A stretch of 64,000 nt of DNA from Brevibacillus_H sp049846925 (lineage in GTDB: Bacteria; Bacillota; Bacilli; Brevibacillales; Brevibacillaceae): assembly GCF_049846925.1 (NCBI RefSeq), contig NZ_JBNCMT010000018.1, positions 42,967 through 106,966 of the forward strand, written 5' to 3'. The notes under the pieces were generated by a model, which had not been told where the DNA came from, made no database searches, and saw only the letters and a program-made list of their open reading frames with translations. Positions 25,801 to 32,957 of the stretch are shown piece after piece. Every line of letters starts with the position of its first letter. The first letter of the stretch is position 1. The position numbers and the translations under genes are program-made.

Positions 25801-25942
25801 CTGACAAATCCAGCACTCCCTGCTTCGCAGTCGGTGCTCCCTGATTTGGAATCGTTCGCTCGTAAATACCAATGTATATCGCAACAGACAGGAAGAAGAT
25901 CAGGCCAATTCCGATGTATTTGAGGTAATTCCTTATATTCAA
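22823..25942 (-). CDS. Membrane hybrid histidine kinase with two kinase modules
   Basis: 1039 residues. A first membrane span (8-28) leads to an outer domain of about 170 residues resembling 7TMR-DISM extracellular domains (LDGEWEFYPGKL, VPGTWKG), then about seven membrane spans (205-420). Inside the cell come a HisKA domain (SHEIKTPLHGIL, His near 445) with its ATPase (DTGVGIAKE, GMGVGLYISRKL), a receiver domain (LVILDVMMPE, Asp near 742), and then a second, LytS-type kinase (QIKPHFLYNALSSV, near 834) with its own ATPase (ENAIRHGLF, GGIGIQNIRKRL). The receiver between two kinases suggests an internal relay. The SARP regulator overlaps its end. Confidence 0.92.
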   Translation of the reverse strand: MNIRNYLKYIGIGLIFFLSVAIYIGIYERTIPNQGAPTAKQGVLDLSGWDFRHQGLVGLDGEWEFYPGKLLAPEDFFKGTHKDASYLSVPGTWKGKNADGGMNRKGFGTYRLKVFLPDSEEIFGLKTRNIRMAHRLYLDGSIAGESGVPATDIDTHTPGNTPYSVVFHTNNHEIEIVVQVANYMFYNGGIVNSIQFGLPEDITKENSILLGTDIAFIIILAVMSAYHLSFYFMRLQEKSYFFSGMYLVTLFVYQSVYGEKILLRLLPAIPFTIAYKLQDVTLFLSSILLIMYFCSIDTKVMSQTRMIQFISPILLYMVAILVLPYSVYTEVKGTLLIYAQLIYLYILGRIIYLSSKNQGELSNGKELLLFIGSGVSLTIYLIDGILYAVNLVPTDLAGKIGVLYFIIFMNILMAVRFSHAYEKTKTLSHQLTISNQLKDEFLTNTSHEIKTPLHGILNITSYLLDDEEKTLSAKQKQNLWLIKDTSIKLSMLIHDLIDVTRLKHGELRLNLTVVDVKMVTQIVFDVLQFELLGKSVRLDNQVAPQVLVLADENRFRQIMYNLVHNAIKHTDKGTIKVMASVVGSTVSISVEDTGVGIAKEKHTAIFEYFEQYDQPLPKDGFTGMGVGLYISRKLVEQMNGDIRVEWSEPGIGTCMTFALPRAEQTSAHHEIASTTIEQKRVFGDSVQLDILDQHEHTIMIVDDEASNIHTLLNILKRHRYNVITAFSAKEAMVKMIEHTEVDLVILDVMMPEISGIELCKKLRSHYSILDLPILFATVKDTPHDIALGYRAGANDYVTKPFDAETLIARIQTLIAMKTSIQEAIRNEHAFHQAQIKPHFLYNALSSVISFCYTDGEKAAYLLSMLSQYLRYILDMDRHTLFVPLYRELELIHAYVEIEKARFGERFDFICYVDDSVQNKEIPSLCVQPFVENAIRHGLFEKEGQGKVTLSIVEGDRYLKVMIEDDGVGISDDLLYQLTKGEQQRGGIGIQNIRKRLDNIPDATLTISSEMGYGTKITMYLPVPYDGQADFDEERRGKFV

Positions 25943-25979
25943 TACCGATACCCCTTCCGTCGAAAATTGCCTTTACTCA

Positions 25980-26016
25980 AACCTATCATTTCATACTCAC
26001 AAAAAACTCACAAATA
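25980..26016 (-). promoter_or_regulatory. Direct-repeat regulator site and -10 of the kinase operon
   Basis: CTCACAAA occurs at 25996 and 26007, a period of 11. On the minus strand TTTGTG is followed after exactly 12 bases by TAGGTT (25980-25985) as a -10-like element, the same geometry as at the HD-GYP promoter. Confidence 0.6.
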
Positions 26017-26021
26017 CAAAG

Positions 26022-26045
26022 AAGAACACCCCAGCGGGTGATCTT
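26022..26045 (-). terminator. Terminator after the acetyltransferase gene
   Basis: AAGATCACCC/GGGTGTTCTT hairpin on the minus strand, followed by a T-rich stretch. It starts at the stop codon. Confidence 0.65.
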
Positions 26046-26503
26046 CATTTGATCTCTTTTTCAAAACAGGTAAGAAAAAAGTTGGGTGCTACTTCTATTT
26101 CCTGAATCGGATGAAACCCATTCTTTGTGTAAAGTTTTTTTGCAGGGGTGTTCTTTTGCCCTGTGGATACAATCACTTTGTCTATACCCTGTTCTACTTG
26201 ATGAATATAGGATAATAAAGACTGGGCAATTCCTTTTCTAAAATGATCAGGATGAACGATTAGTCGATGGATATCGAGGATGTCCTGTTCTCTTTTGTAT
26301 GAAATGGCACCTGCTAATTCTCCATCGTAAAAAAAGCCATAAAATGTTTCACCACACGATTGCAGGGTTTCAACAGTATCCTTCAATGGTGGAATATCGT
26401 AGAAACCAATTAGCTCTGCTTCAATCTGATAGGAAGGTAGCTGAATGTTTAGTACTTGCACAGCAGTTTCATGTTGTTCGATTTCCAAACGGTTGATCAT
26501 CAC
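26045..26503 (-). CDS. GNAT-family N-acetyltransferase
   Basis: 152 residues; AAAGGA lies 7 bases before GTG 26503, with ATG 26500 as alternative. The acetyl-CoA loop (motif A) is IVHPDHFRKGIAQSLL, where RKGIA stands for the Q/R-x-x-G-x-A consensus, and motif B is KLYTKNGFHPIQE. It transfers acetyl groups to an unknown amine. It follows the small unknown gene on the same strand by 19 bases, so the two are probably one operon ending at the terminator. Confidence 0.88.
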   Translation of the reverse strand: MMINRLEIEQHETAVQVLNIQLPSYQIEAELIGFYDIPPLKDTVETLQSCGETFYGFFYDGELAGAISYKREQDILDIHRLIVHPDHFRKGIAQSLLSYIHQVEQGIDKVIVSTGQKNTPAKKLYTKNGFHPIQEIEVAPNFFLTCFEKEIK

Positions 26504-26522
26504 ATTTTGTCCTTTAGTTTAT

Positions 26523-26978
26523 TTATAATCGTGTAAGCTGATTTACCTCAGATGCACATTTGCTTAACAATTGATGAATCTCTTCTTCCGGCATTTCTAG
26601 GTTGAGAATAAAGAAGTAGTCGAGGATATGTTCTACTTCTGCGGTTTTATCAGTACTTATGTAGCGACGTTTTTCTGTAATGCTCACACTTTCTACAATT
26701 TGTTTGGCTGACTCCCAAAGAGACGCTGTCTCTCGAACGATGCCTTCCTGTGACAGATAATGAACTTCTACCTCCAGTTCACAGGTTGTTTCATCAATGG
26801 GGAAGAAATGTACACGTGCCAGTGGATTTTCGATCTCATCACGTGGGACAAATTGCAGTTCAACTTCATGCTGTTCTCCTGCATCATAAACAGATTGTTC
26901 TGATTTGAGCAGAATATTGGCAACTACCCCTTCTTGAAGCAGCAATTGCTCCAGCTCTTGAATCAGTTTCTCCAGCAT
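26523..26978 (-). CDS. Conserved-looking cytoplasmic protein of unknown function
   Basis: 151 residues; GAAGGG lies 9 bases upstream of the ATG. The protein is very acidic, with an N-terminal amphipathic helix (LIQELEQLLLQEG), a central beta region (EVELQFVPRDE, CELEVEVHYLS) and a C-terminal helical part. This helix-sheet-helix order recalls the YbjN/secretion-chaperone fold, but I have no specific motif for that. It is upstream of the GNAT gene in what looks like an operon. Confidence 0.65.
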   Translation of the reverse strand: MLEKLIQELEQLLLQEGVVANILLKSEQSVYDAGEQHEVELQFVPRDEIENPLARVHFFPIDETTCELEVEVHYLSQEGIVRETASLWESAKQIVESVSITEKRRYISTDKTAEVEHILDYFFILNLEMPEEEIHQLLSKCASEVNQLTRL

Positions 26979-27026
26979 ACGTCAGCCCTTCTTTCTTTCA
27001 TTCATCTCCCTCTATTGTAGTAGATT

Positions 27027-27272
27027 TTAATCGCCTCCTCCACCTCCACCATCTCCACCGCCGCCGCTGTCAGAAGAACCGCCAAACCAGCCGCCGTCCG
27101 AAGAGTCACTTCGATGATCATCCCAATCATTTGAACCTCCGTCAGAGCTGTAGTAACTGTCAGAGGAATGATGCCGCTTTTTTGCCGCTTTCGGTGAAGC
27201 TGAAGAGAAAATAATTGCACTTATCACGATGATGCCAACTACACCAATAAAAATCCATGTCAACACTTCCAT
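27027..27272 (-). CDS. Small membrane protein with Gly/Ser/Asp-rich tail
   Basis: 81 residues; AAAGGAG lies 9 bases before the ATG. One N-terminal membrane span (WIFIGVVGIIVISAIIFSS), a short basic stretch (KAAKKRHH), then about 45 residues composed almost only of Ser, Gly, Asp and a few Trp and Tyr, ending in a poly-glycine run. Similar short proteins with glycine-rich C-termini occur widely in Bacillales without known function. The tail should be disordered. Its base composition reflects the repeats of GGN codons rather than transfer. Confidence 0.6.
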   Translation of the reverse strand: MEVLTWIFIGVVGIIVISAIIFSSASPKAAKKRHHSSDSYYSSDGGSNDWDDHRSDSSDGGWFGGSSDSGGGGDGGGGGGD

Positions 27273-27360
27273 TCATCCACACTCCTTTGCTTCGTAAATA
27301 CCCTTCTCCTAGTACTACGAATACCTTATTCCATTTGTTGCAAAACTTGAATGAAAAATG

Positions 27361-27393
27361 AAGACAGTAAACCACAAAACGGCTTACTGTCTT
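27361..27393 (-). terminator. Terminator after the 104-residue protein gene
   Basis: AAGACAGTAA pairs with TTACTGTCTT; on the minus strand the stem is followed by TCATTTTTC. Confidence 0.75.
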
Positions 27394-27420
27394 GTCATGT
27401 ACTATTCTGTTCATCTTATG

Positions 27421-27735
27421 TCATGAACTAGTGGTAGGACTGCCCCAGTTCTTGTGATTAACAAATTCGGATAACCATGCTCGGCGAATCTCCTGGTTCG
27501 GGCATAATCCCAACACATAACTATCGCCTCGCATATACTTTTCCTTGATCCATTCTTTGTGTTTTCGAAAGAATGCCTTCTGAAACTCAATGGGCATTTG
27601 TTGATACTCTTCCAGAGCTGTAGGGTTTTGGAGAAAGAAATCTTCATCGTAGACAATTTCATCATCACTTTGTTGTCGACTGAACAGCGCCAAAAAGATT
27701 AGAACGATCGCTAAATTCACCCAGAATAGTGTCAT
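27421..27735 (-). CDS. Small membrane-anchored protein of unknown function
   Basis: 104 residues; GGGAGGG lies 7 bases before the ATG. An N-terminal membrane span (FWVNLAIVLIFLALFS) is followed by an acidic segment (DDEIVYDEDFF) and a helical part rich in Lys, Arg and aromatic residues (FQKAFFRKHKEWIKEKY). No domain recognised. It has its own terminator and lies alone between the glycine-rich protein gene and the LCP gene. Confidence 0.65.
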   Translation of the reverse strand: MTLFWVNLAIVLIFLALFSRQQSDDEIVYDEDFFLQNPTALEEYQQMPIEFQKAFFRKHKEWIKEKYMRGDSYVLGLCPNQEIRRAWLSEFVNHKNWGSPTTSS

Positions 27736-27842
27736 ACAAAACCCTCCCCGTCCTGCTAATCTTCAAATTGTCAGAAGTGTCAGTTTTTATATACTATTAT
27801 TTTACCACCTTTTTGGTGTTATTAAACCCCTGATAAATGAAA

Positions 27843-27869
27843 AAATCAGGAGACTTTCGCTCCTGATTT
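27843..27869 (-). terminator. Terminator after the LCP gene
   Basis: AAATCAGGAG/CTCCTGATTT with loop CGAAAGT on the minus strand and TTTTTTC following. Confidence 0.85.
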
Positions 27870-27895
27870 CATGATTTTATGATTTCTGTATTCGC

Positions 27896-29356
27896 TTATC
27901 CATTGGTCCCATTCGAGCCGGTCGAATTGGATCCATTGGTATTCGTATCGGTCGGCGGTGGTGAAACGATATCTGCAGGCGGTGCAGTTATATCAGGTGG
28001 TGGTGTTGTTTGCTCCGGAGTAGATCCTGTTTCCGGTTGTGTCGGTACGGTTGTATCTGGTTGTGTGTTGTTACTATCTGTGCTATCTGTGCTACCCGGC
28101 TGTACCACATCGGCAGGTGGAGTATCAGTTTTCGGCTGCTCGGTTGTCGCTGGGTTCTGTTTTGGTTTTTCAGGAGCAGTTTTGGCTGGTGTTGCTTCTG
28201 ACGCTTTTGTCGTCTGTTTTTTTCGGGGCTTGGTGTTCGTCGTCACTTCACTATCATCCCCGATGGATGAATCGTTCACTTCCGCTACTGAATCCGTAAT
28301 GCCCATTTGCGATTTCAATGTTGATCTGATTTCTTTCAACTGCTCAGCAGGCAACAACGTATAGCTGATATTTGGATTCCAATACGCCTTGTTTTCGAGG
28401 GTCGTGATATTGCTGGATGTCACTCCCTTAAAGTCAACAACCAGTCCTTTTATTTGTTCAGGGGAAAGGTCCGTATGAACATGTTGTCCTCCAACTTCAA
28501 TAACTTTAAAGATTTTGGTGAATCCCTCGAAGGACGTCATCTTATCCATAATGGAGCGAATGACTTCCTGCTGACGGCGATTTCGGTCAAAGTCATTGGA
28601 GAAATACTTGGTTCCTCGGTTATCATGACGATGACGTACATAGCCAAGAGCCTGTTCGCCATTTAGTGTCTGAATTCCCGGTTCCAGATTAATGTGAGTA
28701 TTGTCTGTCGGATCGTCGTAAACGAGTTTGCGGTCTACGTTTACCTCTACTCCGCCCAATTCATCGATGATTGATTTGAATCCGTCAAAATCGACTTCTA
28801 CATAATATTGAATCGGAACACCGAGCATTTGTTCCAGTGTTTTCTTCGCTAAGGTTACCCCATTTTCCGTTGGCGTCTGTCCATTCACTTCCGCTTGACG
28901 ACGCTCCACTTCCCCATTTGCATAAATGGCATTGATTTTATGATAGCCACGGTAGCCTGGTATCTTGATTCTCGTATCACGTGGCAAAGAAAGCATGGTG
29001 ACTTGCTTCGTAACCGGATTAACGACAGAGACGATCATTACGTCTGTATTCATCGAGCCTGTTTCCTTGCGAGTATCTCTTCCCAAAATTACAATACTAA
29101 GCGGTTTATCGGAGTGGTAAGCATCATCGAGCCCTTCAGCGAGCGTATTGACACCATCCCGATTATTTGAGCTAGCATTTTTAATCGCTTCATCCACTTG
29201 CCAGTAAAAGGAAGCTGCGACACTTCCACCAATCATTAGCAAAAATAAAAATCCTATTGTAAGGATGCGACGGAGTCTTTTCCGTTTGTTTGGCCTTGCC
29301 ACTTTAGAACGTTTGGCTGTTTCATTCGAACGGCCTCTTGATACTGAGTCCGACAT
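27896..29356 (-). CDS. LytR-CpsA-Psr (LCP) family cell-wall ligase
   Basis: 486 residues. A basic cytoplasmic N-terminus, one membrane span (ILTIGFLFLLMIGGSVAASF) and an outer LCP domain with SIVILGRDTR, MIVSVVNPVTKQVTMLSLPRDT, the VDFDGFKSIIDELGGVEV block and ALGYVRHRHD. The Arg and Asp residues of the pyrophosphate-lipid site are present. LCP proteins attach teichoic acids or other anionic polymers to peptidoglycan outside the membrane. The last 120 residues are a Pro/Thr/Asn/Ser-rich low-complexity tail, longer than in typical members, probably spanning the wall. AAGGAG lies about 9 bases before the ATG. It is a single-gene unit. Confidence 0.92.
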   Translation of the reverse strand: MSDSVSRGRSNETAKRSKVARPNKRKRLRRILTIGFLFLLMIGGSVAASFYWQVDEAIKNASSNNRDGVNTLAEGLDDAYHSDKPLSIVILGRDTRKETGSMNTDVMIVSVVNPVTKQVTMLSLPRDTRIKIPGYRGYHKINAIYANGEVERRQAEVNGQTPTENGVTLAKKTLEQMLGVPIQYYVEVDFDGFKSIIDELGGVEVNVDRKLVYDDPTDNTHINLEPGIQTLNGEQALGYVRHRHDNRGTKYFSNDFDRNRRQQEVIRSIMDKMTSFEGFTKIFKVIEVGGQHVHTDLSPEQIKGLVVDFKGVTSSNITTLENKAYWNPNISYTLLPAEQLKEIRSTLKSQMGITDSVAEVNDSSIGDDSEVTTNTKPRKKQTTKASEATPAKTAPEKPKQNPATTEQPKTDTPPADVVQPGSTDSTDSNNTQPDTTVPTQPETGSTPEQTTPPPDITAPPADIVSPPPTDTNTNGSNSTGSNGTNG

Positions 29357-29507
29357 GAGATCAATCTCCTTATTCGTGTGAGTCTATACTATACACATAT
29401 ATATGTAAATCATCGAAATTATCGTACAAGCATGAATCGACATTTGAATGAAAAAAACCCTGCAAACCATTGTATCATACGCATGCAAGTTTTTGTAGAA
29501 AAATGTT

Positions 29508-29536
29508 GGGCCTGCAGTCGTAACGACTGACAGGCC
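29508..29536 (-). terminator. Terminator after psuG
   Basis: GGGCCTG-AGTCG/CGACT-CAGGCCC hairpin with small internal bulges; on the minus strand followed by AACATTTTTC. Confidence 0.8.
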
Positions 29537-29570
29537 CATCTCAAAGATCATGTTCAATTATTGATTCTAA

Positions 29571-30482
29571 TTATGCTTGGTATTTCGCTAATTCAATGGC
29601 AATCTGCGCTCCCACACGGGCATTGTTTTTCACAAGTTCAATATTCGCTGATAAACTGCGCCCAGCGGTAATTTTTCCCAATGCTGAAAGGAGGAATGGT
29701 GTCACTTCTTTGCCACCAATGTTGTTCTTGCCTGCCTCCTGTAATGCTTTTTGAATGGCATCTTCAATCTCGGCTGCAGGTAAAGCAAATTGTTCGGGGA
29801 TCGGGTTGGCAATGATCGTTCCCCCATCTAAGCCCAATTCCTGTTTCTCAGCGAGAATGCGAGCAACCTCATCAGCAGAGTTCACCTTGTAGTTGCAAAG
29901 ATACCCGCTCTCACGGCTGTAAAAGGCAGGAAAATGCTCTGTTTGATAGCCGAGCACAGGAACTCCCTGTGTCTCCAGATACTCCAGAGTAAGACCAAGA
30001 TCCAGAATCGACTTCGCACCTGCACAAACTACCGCTACATTGGTTTGAGCCAGTTCCATCAAATCTGCCGAGATGTCCATCGTCTCGGCTGCCCCTCTAT
30101 GTACTCCCCCGATGCCACCTGTGACGAAAACGGAGATTCCTGCCATTTTCGCAACGATCATCGTGCCTGCTACGGTAGTTGCTCCATGCTTTTTCATCGC
30201 CACGACATACGGCAGATCCCTGCGGCTTGTCTTGATCACCTCTGTGGCTTGAGCGAGTTGTTCAATCTCTTCTGTGGTTAACCCTACCTTCATTTGCCCG
30301 TCGAGGATAGCAATTGTCGCAGGAATCGCACCGGCTTCACGAATAATCGCTTCAACAGCCAATGCTGTCTCTACATTCTGGGGATAAGGCATTCCGTGGG
30401 ATATGATGGTTGATTCCAGAGCAACGACTGCCTTTTTATTGTTAAGTGCTTGTTGTACCTCAGGTTTAATGTCCAATTTCAC
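29571..30482 (-). CDS. psuG: Pseudouridine-5'-phosphate glycosidase
   Basis: 303 residues, full family length. Landmarks are VVALESTIISHGMPYPQN at the N-terminus, TTVAGTMIVAKMAGI, FVTGGIGGVHRGAAETMDIS and the catalytic-lysine region VCAGAKSILDLGLTLEYLE. The enzyme splits the C-C bond of pseudouridine 5'-phosphate to uracil and ribose 5-phosphate with a metal ion. It overlaps the kinase gene by 17 bases, the two-step pathway in one operon. It is cytoplasmic. Confidence 0.96.
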   Translation of the reverse strand: MKLDIKPEVQQALNNKKAVVALESTIISHGMPYPQNVETALAVEAIIREAGAIPATIAILDGQMKVGLTTEEIEQLAQATEVIKTSRRDLPYVVAMKKHGATTVAGTMIVAKMAGISVFVTGGIGGVHRGAAETMDISADLMELAQTNVAVVCAGAKSILDLGLTLEYLETQGVPVLGYQTEHFPAFYSRESGYLCNYKVNSADEVARILAEKQELGLDGGTIIANPIPEQFALPAAEIEDAIQKALQEAGKNNIGGKEVTPFLLSALGKITAGRSLSANIELVKNNARVGAQIAIELAKYQA

Positions 30483-31419
30483 GTAAATAATCCTCCTTCG
30501 CCTGTTCCAAATCTCGCATGTTTGTATCCGCTACGGACTGATTGCTTCGCAAGGCAAATCCAGCCATAGCCATGCCATAAGCGGCACGTTCAACCAATGA
30601 ATTGGTTCTTGTTAAACCATACATGACTCCCGCCGTAAATGCATCTCCAGCTCCGGTAACATCGAGGACATCTGCCTTAGAAGCAGGCAGCCACATCTGC
30701 ACTTGCTCCTGATGGATGTAGACCCCTTCGGAACCGAGCGTGATAAACACTTGCTCCACGCCTTGCTGATGCAACTTGGCGGCAGCCTGCTTCACTTCAT
30801 CCTGGGTAGACACTTCCATACCGGTGAGAATAGCTGCTTCGTCTCTGCCAGGAGCAAGAAGAGTCACCCCATCCAGCAATCCTTTAAAACGTTCTGCCTT
30901 TTTCACAGATACCGGGTCAAGAGCAATCAGCTTGCCTTGCTTTTTCGCATGTTCAAGAAATTGTCGTATGATTTCAACAGGTAGATTGGCATCGAGAAAT
31001 ACCCCTGTTGCCTTACTCATTAAATTAAGTCCCGTATGTATATGTTGCTCATTCCACGCCTCAGTTATGGCCATATCTGCAATCGCCGTGAGCAATTCAC
31101 CTTCTGCATTATGTATGGAAACATACCTGCCTGTCCGATAATTCGGTAGTCTCAGCATCCCAACAGTACTTACACCACTTTTCATCGTGGTTTGACGAAG
31201 CCATTCGCCGTCTGTATCCTCCCCCACCAGCGAGCAGAGAACAACTTCATCACCTAGTCGAGCCAAGTTTTCAGCTACGTTCCTGGCAACACCTCCTGGT
31301 GAAGTGTGGACAATCCCTGGATTGCTTGTGCCCAACTGAAGATTGTACAGTGGCTCTCCTTTGATATCGACATTCGCTCCACCAACTGCCAACCAGCTTC
31401 CTGCGTGCTGACTCTCCAT
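30466..31419 (-). CDS. psuK: Pseudouridine kinase, PfkB family
   Basis: 317 residues; AAGGAGGAAT precedes the ATG. PfkB signatures are HTSPGGVARNVAENLARLG near the N-terminus and DVTGAGDAFTAGVMYGL, whose Asp is the catalytic base, near the C-terminus. Pairing with psuG fixes the substrate as pseudouridine, which is phosphorylated at the 5' position. The salvage pathway handles pseudouridine from RNA turnover. A promoter (TGGACA-16-TATAAT) lies about 90 bases upstream. No nucleoside transporter is in the operon. Confidence 0.93.
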   Translation of the reverse strand: MESQHAGSWLAVGGANVDIKGEPLYNLQLGTSNPGIVHTSPGGVARNVAENLARLGDEVVLCSLVGEDTDGEWLRQTTMKSGVSTVGMLRLPNYRTGRYVSIHNAEGELLTAIADMAITEAWNEQHIHTGLNLMSKATGVFLDANLPVEIIRQFLEHAKKQGKLIALDPVSVKKAERFKGLLDGVTLLAPGRDEAAILTGMEVSTQDEVKQAAAKLHQQGVEQVFITLGSEGVYIHQEQVQMWLPASKADVLDVTGAGDAFTAGVMYGLTRTNSLVERAAYGMAMAGFALRSNQSVADTNMRDLEQAKEDYLREIGH

Positions 31420-31507
31420 ATAATTCCTCCTTGCTTACCCTGAGTTCTCTCTTACCTGGCAATTGAAAAACTGTTATTTATCAGAGGAATACCTAATTCT
31501 ACTAGTT

Positions 31508-31535
31508 ATTATATCAGTACTTCCCCTTCTGTCCA
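31508..31535 (-). promoter_or_regulatory. Promoter of psuK-psuG
   Basis: On the minus strand TGGACA and TATAAT are separated by 16 bases, about 90 bases before the psuK start. Confidence 0.6.
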
Positions 31536-31678
31536 TTCTCCGCGTACACGAATCATCCAAAATGAGTTGATGACTTACTTACTTTTCGTGTGTTACAGTT
31601 TGTGTAGATTATTAAGTAGAGAAAAGTTCACAAAATTGTTGGAGAAAAGCAGGAATAGATGGAGAAGGGAGAACACCT

Positions 31679-32881
31679 ATGTCAGCTTCAAATCAAACCG
31701 TTTACCGCATCTTGTTTGCTGTAAGCCTCGTGCATCTGTTAAACGACAGCTTACAAGCTGTAATACCCGCAACTTTGCCTATTTTACAAAAAAACTTGTC
31801 TCTTAGTTACGCTCAACTCGGCATTATCCTACTTGTTATTAATATCGTATCTTCCATTTTGCAGCCAGTGATCGGCTATATGACGGATGTAAAACCAAAG
31901 CCTTTTTTATTGCCTGTCGCCATGCTCGTCTCTGGCCTCGGAATGCTTGGGATTGCCTTTGCTGAAAATTTCTACACGGTTCTGTTTGCTGTAGCCCTCG
32001 TTGGTGTTGGGTCTGCCGTGTTCCATCCAGAAGCGTCACGGGTGGCCTACCTTGCTGCTGGACCTCGGCGTGGACTTGCTCAATCTATTTTTCAGGTTGG
32101 GGGAAACGGAGGACAAGCACTTGCCCCGTTAATGTCTGCATGGTTTTTTGTGGCATTTGGTCAGTTGGGTGCAGCCTGGTTTACGCTTCCTGCAGCAATC
32201 GCCTTGATCGTGATGGTTTTTCTTGCGTTTTGGTACGGCAATCAAAACCGTCTGGCCAAAAAACAGACGACAACCGTGGAGCTTAACTACCGAAGAGAGC
32301 GGATGATTGCACTTGGTTTGCTTGTTGTTTTCGTCAGTGTTCGGTCATGGGTCAGTGCAGGATTCCAGGCTTTTTATCCTTTGTATCTGATTGATGTCAA
32401 ACATATTCCATATAATGAAGCACAATATTATACCTTTACTTTCTTGATGGCCGGCGCCATCGGTACTTTCTTCGGGGGACCACTGGCTGATCGCTTCGGC
32501 AAACGCAATTTGATGGTTCTCTCTACGCTGGGTGCTCTGCCATTTATCCTTTGTATGCCATATGCACACGGATTTTGGGCATATCCACTCCTGTTTGTCG
32601 GCGGATTGATTTTACTGTCCAGCTTTTCTGTCACTGTTGTTTATGCACAGGAATTGCTGCCAGGTCGTATTGGCACCGTATCTGGCCTGATTATTGGTCT
32701 TGCTTTCGGAATGGGTGGCATCGGCTCATACTTCCTGGGAATTCTCGGAGACACCCATGGGCTAACGTTTGTTATTACCTTGTGTTCGATTTTACCGTTA
32801 GTCGGATTTCTCGGTTTGCTGTTACCCAAAGATGCAACGATTCAAAAATGGGAACAGGCACGTCTGCGAGCCGCATCCTAA
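31679..32881 (+). CDS. MFS exporter, fosmidomycin-resistance (Fsr) type
   Basis: 400 residues with about twelve membrane spans; GGAGAAGGGAG lies just upstream of the ATG. The N-terminal HLLNDSLQAVIPATLPIL and VGVGSAVFHPEASRVAY are characteristic of the Fsr branch of the major facilitator superfamily, and GPLADRFGKRNLMVLS is the mid-protein motif A repeat. Members export fosmidomycin and similar compounds. It is a single-gene unit, divergent from psuK with 259 bases between, and ends at a bidirectional terminator. Naming is by family; the true substrate may differ. Confidence 0.88.
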   Translation: MSASNQTVYRILFAVSLVHLLNDSLQAVIPATLPILQKNLSLSYAQLGIILLVINIVSSILQPVIGYMTDVKPKPFLLPVAMLVSGLGMLGIAFAENFYTVLFAVALVGVGSAVFHPEASRVAYLAAGPRRGLAQSIFQVGGNGGQALAPLMSAWFFVAFGQLGAAWFTLPAAIALIVMVFLAFWYGNQNRLAKKQTTTVELNYRRERMIALGLLVVFVSVRSWVSAGFQAFYPLYLIDVKHIPYNEAQYYTFTFLMAGAIGTFFGGPLADRFGKRNLMVLSTLGALPFILCMPYAHGFWAYPLLFVGGLILLSSFSVTVVYAQELLPGRIGTVSGLIIGLAFGMGGIGSYFLGILGDTHGLTFVITLCSILPLVGFLGLLLPKDATIQKWEQARLRAAS

Positions 32882-32903
32882 GAGGATTCGATTCTTAACA
32901 AAT

Positions 32904-32946
32904 AAAGAGCAGGTTTCCTTTTAGGAAGGAAATCTGCTCTTTGATT
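32904..32946. terminator. Bidirectional terminator
   Basis: AAAGAGCAG-TTTCC pairs with GGAAA-CTGCTCTTT around a short loop. It lies between the convergent fosmidomycin-type exporter and SEC-C genes. The arms resemble those of the terminator at 13629. Confidence 0.8.
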
Positions 32947-32957
32947 TTTGTCATATT

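Noticed and set aside
27879..28364. 161-residue plus-strand frame rich in Gly, Ser, Val and Cys
   Set aside because: It is the antisense of the Pro/Thr-rich tail of the LCP protein, with no ribosome binding site and a composition set by the codons of that tail.
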